Source of the DNA: Macrostomum hystrix
Lineage: Eukaryota; Platyhelminthes; Macrostomidae
Assembly: GCA_950097015.1 (NCBI GenBank)
Contig: CATNEN010000041.1
Location: forward strand, 1,306,001 to 1,370,000
Reading direction: 5' to 3'
Length of the DNA: 64,000 nt
Part shown: positions 34,136 to 46,900 of the stretch, one piece after another
Position numbering within the stretch: position 1 is the first letter of the stretch
How the letters are laid out: each line of letters starts with the position of its first letter
Program-made: the position numbers and the translations under genes
The notes under the pieces: model-generated
Database searches by the model: none
Told to the model about the DNA's origin: nothing
Seen by the model: the letters and a program-made list of their open reading frames with translations, nothing else

Positions 34136-35733
34136 AGCTTTTGCAGTTCTACTACTAGATCTAGCTGCAGTTCTACTACTAGATCTAGCTCCACTTCTGC
34201 TACTAGATCTAGCTCCACTTCTACTACTAGATCTAGCTCCACTTCTGCTACTAGATCTAGCCCCACTTCTACTACTAGATCTAGCTCCAGTTCTACTACT
34301 AGATCTAGCTCCACTTCTACTACTAGATCTAGCTCCACTTCTGCTACTAGATCTAGCCCCACTTCTACTACTAGATCTAGCTCCAGTTCTACTACTAGAT
34401 CTAGCTCCACTTCTACTACTAGATCTAGCTCCACTTCTGCTACTAGATCTAGCTCCACTTCTACTACTAGATCTAGCTCCAGTTCTACTATTAGATCTAG
34501 CTCCACTTCTACTACTAGATCTAGCTCCAGTTCTACTACTAGATCTAGCTCCAGTTCTACTACTAGATCTAGCTCCAGTTCTACTACTAGATCTAGCTCC
34601 AGTTCTACTACTAGATCTAGCTCCAGTTCTACTATTAGATCTAGCTCCAGTTCTACTACTAGATCTAGCTCCAGTTCTACTACTAGATCTAGCTCCACTT
34701 CTACTACTAGATCTAGCTCCAGTTCTACTACTAGATCTAGCTCCAGTTCTACTACTAGATCTAGCTCCACTTCTACTACTAGATCTAGCTCCACTTCTAC
34801 TACTAGATCTAGCTTCACTTCTACTACTAGATCTAGCTCCACTTCTGCTACTAGATCTAGCTCCACTTCTACTACTAGATCTAGCTCCAGTTCTGCTACT
34901 AGATCTAGCCCCACTTCTACTACTAGATCTAGCTCCAGTTCTACTACTAGATCTAGCTCCACTTCTACTACTAGATCTAGCTCCACTTCTACTATTAGAT
35001 CTAGCTCCACTTCTACTATTAGATCTAGCTCCACTTCTACTACTAGATCTAGCTCCACTTCTACTACTAGATCTAGCTCCAGTTCTACTACTAGATCTAG
35101 CTCCAGTTCTACTACTAGATCTAGCTCCACTTCTACTACTAGATCTAGCTCCACTTCTACTACTAGATCTAGCTCCACTTCTACTATTAGATCTAGCTGC
35201 AGTTCTACTACTAGATCTAGCTCCACTTCTACTACTAGATCTAGCTCCACTTCTACTACTAGATCTAGCTCCAGTTCTACTACTAGATCTAGCTCCAGTT
35301 CTACTACTAGATCTAGCTCCACTTCTACTACTAGATCTAGCTCCACTTCTACTACTAGATCTAGCTTCACTTCTACTACTAGATCTAGCTCCACTTCTAC
35401 TACTAGATCTAGCTCCACTTCTACTACTAGATCTAGCTTCACTTCTACTACTAGATCTAGCTCCACTTCTACTACTAGATCTAGCTCCACTTCTACTACT
35501 AGATCTAGCTCCAGTTCTGCTACTAGATCTAGCTCCACTTCTGCTACTAGATCTAGCTCCAGTTCTACTACTAGATCTAGCTCCAGTTCTACTACTAGAT
35601 CTAGCCCCACTTCTACTACAAGATCTAGCTCCAGTTCTACTACTAGATCTAGCTCCACTTCTACTACTAGATCTAGCTCCAGTTCTACTATTAGATCTAG
35701 CTGCAGTTCTACTACTAGATCTAGCTGCAGTTC
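34136..35733 (-). repeat. 24-bp minisatellite, about 66 copies, open in one minus-strand frame
   Basis: Tandem CTCCASTTCTACTACTAGATCTAG units with very few variants and no length changes. Read on the minus strand, it is an uninterrupted acidic repeat (ELDLVVEV with L/V, A/V, I/V, Q/E, K/E and G changes). The frame runs from an ATG at 35751 to a stop at 34054 (565 codons, with a 28-residue unique end). The ATG overlaps the poly(A) signal of the giant gene, there is no signal peptide, and nearly all unit variants change the residue. I therefore annotate it as a repeat, with coding status unresolved. Confidence 0.9.
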
Positions 35734-35754
35734 TTGTCGTTTTGTAATCATTAT

Positions 35755-35760
35755 TTTATT
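35755..35760 (-). promoter_or_regulatory. poly(A) signal AATAAA of the giant gene
   Basis: AATAAA on the minus strand, about 80 bp after the TAA stop (35839-35841). It would place the 3' end of the giant mRNA at about 35735, right at the border of the 24-bp minisatellite. Confidence 0.6.
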
Positions 35761-35838
35761 TCCAACGCCAGTCCCAGATCTTCTTCGAGCTTAGGTCTGT
35801 ATCTATATAAAAAAGCAGTGCCTCACTTTTTCGCTGCA

Positions 35839-37901
35839 TTAATTCTTGGTCTCAGTGATGACCGGGCCAGTGCTGGTCTCCGTGATGACAGGACCAGTCT
35901 GGGTGATGACAGGACCAGTGCTGGTCTCCGTGATGACCGGGCCAGTGCTGGTCTCCGTGATGACAGGACCAGTCTGGGTGATGACAGGGCCAGTGCTGGT
36001 CTCAGTCCAGGAGGTGGATCCGTCAGGGTTGACTGTCTTCACAGTCTCTGCAAGGCAAAGGGGCGATAGGCATTTGGTTTCAATTAATAAAATTGAACCA
36101 ATCTGGCAAGCATTATTTCCGCTGGAAAACTCACTGGTTGCGCCACCAGAACTGCTCATTTTTGTGCTCGATGTTCCACCTGTAAGTTCAAAATGTTCGA
36201 CCAAGTTATCAAGAGGCCCATATTAGACTGTCTATGCGGGAATGCGGGCATGGCAAGGCGGTAACTCACCTCCGCCACCGACGGTCTTCGAAGCGGACCA
36301 GCCGGAGTTTCCTGTGCTTGACTTGGTCTCCGTTGTCAGTGGGCCTGCAGTCGGGAAAATCAAAATTTGAGTTTTGAATTTAAACTTTGATTCACGAAAG
36401 TTCCACGCGTTCACACGAACATATGGTTTTCTTTTTGTGTAGATTTGATTTGACGTGTACAGAAAGCGCAAGGCGATAATTTACCAAGTTGTTGGCAAAA
36501 TACTCACCGTTGATGACTTGCGACGAAGAAGTCTCAGTCCAAGAGATGGAGCCGTCAGGGTTTACAGTCTTGACCATTTCTGAAAAGCGAGTTCTCTAAT
36601 GTGAGAATGGTCTCTCAATGGATTTTCAACTCCTCTAGCAAATAATTCCTTGTGGTCCTAAATATTTCGGGATGATGAGACTCACTGGAACCGGCTCCAT
36701 GAGACTGACTGCTTCCAGAGCTGGTCGATGATCCACCTAAAAGGCAAAGGTTTCATGCTTAAAAAGCGAACAAACAGTGGGCCTTGGTTTTTAGGCCTTG
36801 GTACAGCCCATGAAAAGAAAAGCCGAAAAGATTTCCTAATTAATGACGGGAACAGTCTTAACTCCGCACTTACTTGAGCTGACACCGGAGTGGCTCACTG
36901 TTTTTGATGTGGTTGCTGCGCCGCCTGTAGAGAAATAAAGATTACATCTGATTTAGCCAATCACAGCAAGGCGACGTTTATCGAAGCGTAAGAGAAAACT
37001 CATTTCTACCTCCAACGGTCTTCCAGGCTGACCAGCCAGCATTTCCAGTGCTAGACTTGGTCTGCGTGATGATTGGTCCTGCATGTTACGGCAAACGGTT
37101 GCCCAAATTTAGGAAAGTATCCATAGTGAGGCAGTGGCTTGAACTGAACGACATTCTTAGAGGAAGTCAGAGTCTCATTTACTGTACCAGCCCCTACACC
37201 AACGGGAAATCAATTCTACGTAGGATAACAGAAACCAGTCACAGAATTTGTCGCCACTGACGAATCAAGTTTAATAATTCTCCAAGATTTGTGACCCGAG
37301 TCTCAGAGACGCGGACTCACCATTTGTCACGTCGGAAGAAGTCTCAGTCCAGGAAATGGATCCATCAGGGTTGACAGTCTTGGTGACTTCTAAAAGTGAA
37401 AATTAAAAACATAGCTCATTGCTCTTTATTAGTGAAAAACTGTGGAAAGATTCGCTCGATGCATGGCGTCGCAATTCACTCACTGGTCTTTCCTGCAATG
37501 CCATTCGGAATTGATCTCGAGGCTAAAAAATACACGTGGGGAATCTCATTTCCACGCGTTAAATTTGTATCCACTACTATAGAGGAATAATATACATACT
37601 TGTTGAGCTCGTTCCATGTCCACCGATTGCAACTACTCCACCGTCTAAAAGGCAAAAACGTTTTTCGTAATCACTATGATTACCATAAAAATGCGGACAC
37701 TTTAAATAAAAACGACCGAGATTCTTACCGATGACCTTTGTTTCACCAGGAACGGTTTCTCTGATGGTTTCTGAAAAAAGAAACAAAGCATTGACGAAAG
37801 AGTGCCCCAAAATTATGCACTTGAAAAAAGTTGAAGTCTCACGAGTTACGACTTACGAGTCTCAGTTGTCTCGGGGCCATTCAATGTAATAACACCTCCA
37901 T
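35839..37901 (-). other. eleven short phase-1 exons for the C-terminal tail of the giant protein
   Basis: The first ten are 42-75 bp and all multiples of three. The last is 209 bp including the stop. Three module types recur: A, TVNPDGSISWTETSS (exons at 37321, 36508 and the start of the last exon); B, TKSSTGNAGWSAWKTVGG (37010 and 36270); C, Gly/Ser/Thr-rich (36874, 36686, 36135). The order is A B C C A B C A. The last exon ends in ITETSTGPV repeats. Symmetric exons of one phase can be duplicated or skipped without frameshift. Confidence 0.8.
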
Positions 37902-40900
37902 CTAGATTTTGCGTTAAAAAATATGTTCGAAAAAACTAGTCACGTCAGGCACAGGGTGTAACTCAAAAATGTAACCGCAAAATGTCTAGAAAAGATTCTC
38001 ACCAATTGTGTCAACAGCCTCCAATATGAGTGTTTTGAATTCAGTGTTATACAGCCAATTTTGCTGTGAAATAATGTCGCTGAAAATGTTCTTCGCTCTA
38101 GCAACTTTTGCCTTAAGACCAGACGTCACGCTCGAAAGGCCAGATTGCAAAATTGACCTGCTCCGCTTAACAAGCAGCTCAAATTTGGGACCAGACATCT
38201 TCAGTCTTCTCTTAAGTGCCAAAAGTCGAAGTCTGAGCTTCTCCTGCAAAGCCTTAATTTTATGCACTGGAACCTTCCGAGACGATCGAAGAACTCTTTT
38301 AGCAACACGCTCAACGCGAGATCGTCTCAGAGAACGCTTACCAACGATTTGTTGAATTGCAATCCCAACTTTAATCCTTGGCTGCCGCTTCAAAATCTTA
38401 CGAATACTAGTCCGCAGATGCAGCTGCCTTTTTACTGCCTTCTTTTTCAAACGCAAAATATGACGTACCCGGGTCAAAACCGACACGCGACGATTCAAGC
38501 CACGTATACGATGATACACACTACGGGAAAGACGCGGCAAAACAACTCGATTACCCGGTACAAAAGATCGTCTCACTACAACGGAAGATTTGCGACGCCG
38601 TACACGTCTAAGACCAACAGACGGTCTGATGACTCGTCGGATCACTCTTCGCCTCCTCACGATGCGTCTGCGTCGCATGATGCGTCGGATGATGCGTCGT
38701 CGGCGGATGACTCGTCGGCGTCCAATGAATCCTCGGATTACTCGTCGCCTCCTCACGATGCGTCTGCGTCGCACGATGCGTCGGATGATGCGTCGTCGGC
38801 GGATCACTCGTCGGATCACTCTTCGTCTCCTCACGATGCGTCTTCTTCGCACAATGCGTCGGATGATGCGTCGTCGGCGGATGACTCGTCGGCGTCTGAT
38901 GACTCGTCGGATCACTCGTCGTCTCCTCACGATGCGTCTTCTTCGCACAATGCGTCGGATGATGCGTCGTCGGCGGATGACTCGTCGGAGTCCGATGACT
39001 CGTCGGATCACTCGTCGCCTCCTCACGATGCGTCTGACAATCCTTCTTCGCACAATTTTCCTTCTGAGCACCTTGCTTGCCACTCGGCGTCCAGCGATCT
39101 TTCTGATAAATCTTCTCGTTCTCGGAATGAGTTTACGGATTACTCTGCGTCTAACAATCTTTCGTCTGACAACGCGGCGGACAATCTTTCGCTTTCTAAC
39201 GACCAGACGCTTGATTCGTCTAATCTGGCGTTTTCGTCTAAAGACGCAGACGGAGATGCGTCGACGGAGGTATCGGCGCCTAATAGAGTTCTTCACTATT
39301 CTGCGCTTCAGGGTCACGCGTCGTCTCCTGAGTTTAAAGATTCTCGATGTGCAAATGGAAATGCGCCTGACAAGGCGGCGAATGCGGAATGTGGTTCGCC
39401 TAACGCGTCGCCTCACCCGCCTTACAACACGCTTCACAACTCTGCGGCGGACGACTTTGCGGCGAACGATTTTGCGGCGAACGACCCTGCGCCTGATGAC
39501 TTTTCGCTGGATTCTTAGCCTCCTCACGCGTCTAATCAAGCGGGTGCGGCGAACGCGAACGGCTGTAATTCTGCGCAACAGAATGCGTCGCCTCACCCTA
39601 AGCTTCACAGCACGACGTTTCAGAACAATACGCCTCCTGAAAATTCTGCGGACTCGACGTCTAATAACAACATGCCTGCGAATAACCCGCCGAATCTTAC
39701 GATACACACGCCTGACTCGTCGGACGACTCGAGTTACCACACGGCGTACTACGCGACGTCGAACAACGCGTCTGATGATGCGTCGTCGGCGGATGACTCG
39801 TCGGAATCCGATGACTCGTCGGATCACTCGTCGCCTCCTCACGATGCGTCTTCTTCGCACAATGCGTCGGATGATGCGTCGTCGGCGGAAGACTCTTCGG
39901 CGTCTGATGACTCGTCGGATCACTCGTCGCCTCCTCACGATGCGTCTTCTTCGCACAATGCGTCGGATGATGCGTCGTCGGCGGATGACTCGTCGGCGTC
40001 TGATGACTCGTCGGATCACTCGTCGCCTCCTCACGATACGTCTTCTTCGCACAACGCGTCGGATGATGCGTCGGCGGCGGATGACTCGTCGGAGTCCGAT
40101 GACTCGTCGGATCACTCGTCGCCTCCTCACGATGCGTCTTCTTCGTACAATGCGTCGGATGATGCGTCGTCGGCGGATGACTCGTCGGCGTCTGATGACT
40201 CGTCGGATCACTCGTCGCCTCCTCACGATGCGTCTCCGTGGAACGATGCGTCGGATGACTCTTCGGCGTCTGATGACTCGTCGGATCACTCGTCGCCTCC
40301 TCACGATGCGTCTTCTTCGCACAATGCGTCGGATGATGCGTCGGCGGCGGATGACTCGTCGGAGTCCGATGACTCGTCGGATCACTCGTCGCCTCCTCAC
40401 GATACGTCTTCTTTGCACAATGCGTCGGATGATGCGTCGTCGGCGGATGACTCGTCGGAGTCCGATGACTCGTCGGATCACTCGTCGCCTCCTCACGATG
40501 CGTCTTCTTCGCACAATACGTCGGATGATGCGTCGTCGGCGGATGACTCGTCGGCGTCTGATGACTCGTCGGATCACTCGTCGCCTCCTCAAGATGCGTC
40601 TTCTTCGCACAATGCGTCGGATGATGCGTCGTCGGCGGATGACTCGTCGGAGTCCGATGACTCGTCGGATCACTCGTCGCCTCCTCACGATGCGTCTTCT
40701 TCGCACAATGCGTCGGATGATGCGTCGTCGGCGGATGACTCTTCGGCGTCTGATGACTCGTCGGATCACTCGTCGTCTCCTCACGATGCGTCTTCTTCGC
40801 ACAATGCGTCGGATGATGCGTCGTCGGCGGATGACTCGTCGGAGTCCGATGACTCGTCGGATCACTCGTCGCCTCCTCACGATGCGTCTTCTTCGCACAA

Positions 40901-43900
40901 TGCGTCGGATGACGCGTCGTCGGCGGATGACTCGTCGGAGTCCGATGACTCGTCGGATCACTCGTCGCCTCCTCACGATGCGTCTTCTTCGCACAATGCG
41001 TCGGATGATGCGTCGGCGGCGGATGACTCGTCGGAGTCCGATGACTCGTCGGATCACTCGTCGCCTCCTCACGATGCGTCTGACAATCCTTCTTCGCACA
41101 ATTTTCCTTCTGAGCACCTTGCTTGCCACTCGACGTCCAGCGATCTTTCTGATAAATCTTCTCGTTCTCGGAATGAGTTTACGGATTACTCTGCGTCTAA
41201 CAATCTTTCGTCTGACAACGCGGCGGACAATCTTTCGCTTTCTAACGACCAGACGCTTGATTCGTCTAATCTGGCGTTTTCGTCTAAAGACGCAGACGGA
41301 GATGCGTCGTCGGAGGTATCGGCGCCTAATAGAGTTCTTCACTATTCTGCGCTTCAGGGTCACGCGTCGTCTCCTGAGTTTAAAGATTCTCGATGTGCAA
41401 ATGGAAATGCGCCTGACAAGGCGGCGAATGCGGAAGGTGGTTCGCCTAACGCGTCGCCTCACCCGCCTTACAACACGCTTCACAACTCTGCGGCGGACGA
41501 CTTTGCGGCGAACGATTTTGCGGCGAACGACCCTGCGCCTGATGACTTTTCGCTGGATTCTTAGCCTCCTCACGCGTCTAATCAAGCGGGTGCGGCGAAC
41601 GCGAACGGCTGTAATTCTGCGCAACAGAATGCGTCGCCTCACCCTAAGCTTCACAGCACGACGTTTCAGAACAATACGCCTCCTGAAAATTCTGCGGACT
41701 CGACGTCTAATAACAACATGCCTGCGAATAACCCGCCGAATCTTACGATACACACGCCTGACTCGTCGGACGACTCGAGTTACCACACGGCGTACTACGC
41801 GACGTCGAACAACGCGTCTGATGATGCGTCGTCGGCGGATGACTCGTTGGAATCCGATGACTCGTCGGATCACTCGTCGCCTCCTCACGATGCGTCTTCT
41901 TCGCACAATGCGTCGGATGATGCGTCGTCGGCGGAAGACTCTTCGGCGTCTGATGACTCGTCGGATCACTCGTCGCCTCCTCACGATGCGTCTTCTTCGC
42001 ACAATGCGTCGGATGATGCGTCGTCGGCGGATGACTCGTCGGCGTCTGATGACTCGTCGGATCACTCGTCGCCTCCTCACGATGCGTCTTCTTCGTACAA
42101 TGCGTCGGATGATGCGTCGTCGGCGGATGACTCGTCGGCGTCTGATGACTCGTCGGATCACTCGTCGCCTCCTCACGATACGTCTTCTTCGCACAATGCG
42201 TCGGATGATGCGTCGGCGGCGGATGACTCGTCGGAGTCCGATGACTCGTCGGATCACTCGTCGCCTCCTCACGATGCGTCTTCTTCGCACAATGCGTCGG
42301 ATGATGCGTCGTCGGCGGATGACTCTTCGGCGTCTGATGACTCGTCGGATCACTCGTCGCCTCCTCACGATGCGTCTCCGTGGAACGATGCGTCGGATGA
42401 CTCGTCGGCGTCTGATGACTCGTCGGATCACTCGTCGCCTCCTCACGATGCGTCTTCTTCGCACAATGCGTCGGATGATGCGTCGTCGGCGGATGACTCG
42501 TCGGCGTCTGATGACTCGTCGGATCACTCGTCGCCTCCTCACGATGCGTCTTCTTCGTACAATGCGTCGGATGATGCGTCGTCGGCGGATGACTCGTCGG
42601 AGTCCGATGACTCGTCGGATCACTCGTCGCCTCCTCACGATGCGTCTTCTTCGCACAATGCGTCGGATGATGCGTCGTCGGCGGATGACTCGTCGGCGTC
42701 TGATGACTCGTCGGATCACTCGTCGTCTCCTCACGATGCGTCTTCTTCGCACAATGCGTCGGATGATGCGTCGTCGGCGGATGACTCGTCGGAGTCCGAT
42801 GACTCGTCGGATCACTCGTCGCCTCCTCACGATGCGTCTTCTTCGCACAATGCGTCGGATGACGCGTCGTCGGCGGATGATTCGTCGGAGTCCGATGACT
42901 CGTCGGATCACTCGTCGCCTCCTCACGATGCGTCTTCTTCGCACAATGCGTCGGATGATGCGTCGGCGGCGGATGACTCGTCGGAGTCCGATGACTCGTC
43001 GGATCACTCGTCGCCTCCTCACGATGCGTCTGACAATCCTTCTTCGCACAATTTTCCTTCTGAGCACCTTGCTTGCCACTCGACGTCCAGCGATCTTTCT
43101 GATAAATCTTCTCGTTCTCGGAATGAGTTTACGGATTACTCTGCGTCTAACAATCTTTCGTCTGACAACGCGGCGGACAATCTTTCGCTTTCTAACGACC
43201 AGACGCTTGATTCGTCTAATCTGGCGTTTTCGTCTAAAGACGCAGACGGAGATGCGTCGTCGGAGGTATCGGCGCCTAATAGAGTTCTTCACTATTCTGC
43301 GCTTCAGGGTCACGCGTCGTCTCCTGAGTTTAAAGATTCTCGATGTGCAAATGGAAATGCGCCTGACAAGGCGGCGAATGCGGAAGGTGGTTCGCCTAAC
43401 GCGTCGCCTCACCCGCCTTACAACACGCTTCACAACTCTGCGGCGGACGACTTTGCGGCGAACGATTTTGCGGCGAACGACCCTGCGCCTGATGACTTTT
43501 CGCTGGATTCTTAGCCTCCTCACGCGTCTAATCAAGCGGGTGCGGCGAACGCGAACGGCTGTAATTCTGCGCAACAGAATGCGTCGCCTCACCCTAAGCT
43601 TCACAGCACGACGTTTCAGAACAATACGCCTCCTGAAAATTCTGCGGACTCGACGTCTAATAACAACATGCCTGCGAATAACCCGCCGAATCTTACGATA
43701 CACACGCCTGACTCGTCGGACGACTCGAGTTACCACACGGCGTACTACGCGACGTCGAACAATGCGTCTGATGATGCGTCGTCGGCGGATGACTCGTCGG
43801 AATCCGATGACTCGTCGGATCACTCGTCGCCTCCTCACGATGCGTCTTCTTCGCACAATGCGTCGGATGATGCGTCGTCGGCGGAAGACTCTTCGGCGTC

Positions 43901-46900
43901 TGATGACTCGTCGGATCACTCGTCGCCTCCTCACGATGCGTCTTCTTCGCACAATGCGTCGGATGATGCGTCGTCGGCGGATGACTCGTCGGCGTCTGAT
44001 GACTCGTCGGATCACTCGTCGCCTCCTCACGATGCGTCTTCTTCGTACAATGCGTCGGATGATGCGTCGTCGGCGGATGACTCGTCGGCGTCTGATGACT
44101 CGTCGGATCACTCGTCGCCTCCTCACGATACGTCTTCTTCGCACAATGCGTCGGATGATGCGTCGGCGGCGGATGACTCGTCGGAGTCCGATGACTCGTC
44201 GGATCACTCGTCGCCTCCTCACGATGCGTCTTCTTCGCACAATGCGTCGGATGATGCGTCGTCGGCGGATGACTCTTCGGCGTCTGATGACTCGTCGGAT
44301 CACTCGTCGCCTCCTCACGATGCGTCTCCGTGGAACGATGCGTCGGATGACTCGTCGGCGTCTGATGACTCGTCGGATCACTCGTCGCCTCCTCACGATG
44401 CGTCTTCTTCGCACAATGCGTCGGATGATGCGTCGTCGGCGGATGACTCGTCGGCGTCTGATGACTCGTCGGATCACTCGTCGCCTCCTCACGATGCGTC
44501 TTCTTCGTACAATGCGTCGGATGATGCGTCGTCGGCGGATGACTCGTCGGAGTCCGATGACTCGTCGGATCACTCGTCGCCTCCTCACGATGCGTCTTCT
44601 TCGCACAATGCGTCGGATGATGCGTCGTCGGCGGATGACTCGTCGGCGTCTGATGACTCGTCGGATCACTCGTCGTCTCCTCACGATGCGTCTTCTTCGT
44701 ACAATGCGTCGGATGATGCGTCGTCGGCGGATGACTCGTCGGAGTCCGATGACTCGTCGGATCACTCGTCGCCTCCTCACGATGCGTCTTCTTCGCACAA
44801 TGCGTCGGATGACGCGTCGTCGGCGGATGACTCGTCGGAGTCCGATGACTCGTCGGATCACTCGTCGCCTCCTCACGATGCGTCTTCTTCGCACAATGCG
44901 CCGGATGATGCGTCGTCGGCGGATGACTCGTCGGCGTCTGATGACTCGTCGGATCACTCGTCGCCTCCTCACGATACGTCTTCTTCGCACAACGCGTCGG
45001 ATGATGCGTCGGCGGCGGATGACTCGTCGGAGTCCGATGACTCGTCGGATCACTCGTCGCCTCCTCACGATGCGTCTTCTTCGCACAATGCGTCGGATGA
45101 TGCGTCGTCGGCGGATGACTCGTCGGCGTCTGATGACTCGTCGGATCACTCGTCGCCTCCTCACGATGCGTCTCCGTGGAACGATGCGTCGGATGACTCG
45201 TCGGCGTCTGATGACTCGTCGGATCACTCGTCGTCTCCTCACGATGCGTCTTCTTCGCACAATGCGTCGGATGATGCGTCGTCGGCGGATGACTCGTCGG
45301 AGTCCGATGACTCGTCGGATCACTCGTCGCCTCCTCACGATACGTCTTCTTCGCACAATGCGTCGGATGATGCGTCGGCGGCGGATGACTCGTCGGAGTC
45401 CGATGACTCGTCGGATCACTCGTCGCCTCCTCACGATGCGTCTTCTTCGTACAATGCGTCGGATGATGCGTCGTCGGCGGATGACTCGTCGGCGTCTGAT
45501 GACTCGTCGGATCACTCGTCGCCTCCTCACGATGCGTCTTCTTCGCACAATGCGTCGGATGATGCGTCGTCGGCGGATGACTCGTCGGCGTCTGATGACT
45601 CGTCGGATCACTCGTCGCCTCCTCACGATGCGTCTTCTTCGTACAATGCGTCGGATGATGCGTCGTCGGCGGATGACTCGTCGGAGTCCGATGACTCGTC
45701 GGATCACTCGTCGCCTCCTCACGATGCGTCTTCTTCGCACAATGCGTCGGATGATGCGTCGTCGGCGGATGACTCGTCGGCGTCTGATGACTCGTCGGAT
45801 CACTCGTCGTCTCCTCACGATGCGTCTTCTTCGCACAATGCGTCGGATGATGCGTCGTCGGCGGATGACTCGTCGGAGTCCGATGACTCGTCGGATCACT
45901 CGTCGCCTCCTCACGATGCGTCTGACAATCCTTCTTCGCACAATTTTCCTTCTGAGCACCTTGCTTGCCACTCGACGTCCAGCGATCTTTCTGATAAATC
46001 TTCTCGTTCTCGGAATGAGTTTACGGATTACTCTGCGTCTAACAATCTTTCGTCTGACAACGCGGCGGACAATCTTTCGCTTTCTAACGACCAGACGCTT
46101 GATTCGTCTAATCTGGCGTTTTCGTCTAAAGACGCAGACGGAGATGCGTCGACGGAGGTATCGGCGCCTAATAGAGTTCTTCACTATTCTGCGCTTCAGG
46201 GTCACGCGTCGTCTCCTGAGTTTAAAGATTCTCGATGTGCAAATGGAAATGCGCCTGACAAGGCGGCGAATGCGGAAGGTGGTTCGCCTAACGCGTCGCC
46301 TCACCCGCCTTACAACACGCTTCACAACTCTGCGGCGGACGACTTTGCGGCGAACGATTTTGCGGCGAACGACCCTGCGCCTGATGACTTTTCGCTGGAT
46401 TCTTAGCCTCCTCACGCGTCTAATCAAGCGGGTGCGGCGAACGCGAACGGCTGTAATTCTGCGCAACAGAATGCGTCGCCTCACCCTAAGCTTCACAGCA
46501 CGACGTTTCAGAACAATACGCCTCCTGAAAATTCTGCGGACTCGACGTCTAATAACAACATGCCTGCGAATAACCCGCCGAATCTTACGATACACACGCC
46601 TGACTCGTCGGACGACTCGAGTTACCACACGGCGTACTACGCGACGTCGAACAACGCGTCTGATGATGCGTCGTCGGCGGATGACTCGTCGGAATCCGAT
46701 GACTCGTCGGATCACTCGTCGCCTCCTCACGATGCGTCTTCTTCGCACAATGCGTCGGATGATGCGTCGGCGGCGGATGACTCGTCGGAGTCCGATGACT
46801 CGTCGGATCACTCGTCGCCTCCTCACGATACGTCTTCTTCGCACAATGCGTCGGATGATGCGTCGTCGGCGGATGACTCGTCGGAGTCCGATGACTCGTC

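Noticed and set aside
34136-35733. CRISPR-like array of 24-bp repeats
   Set aside because: No spacers between units, eukaryotic context, no cas genes. It is a plain minisatellite.
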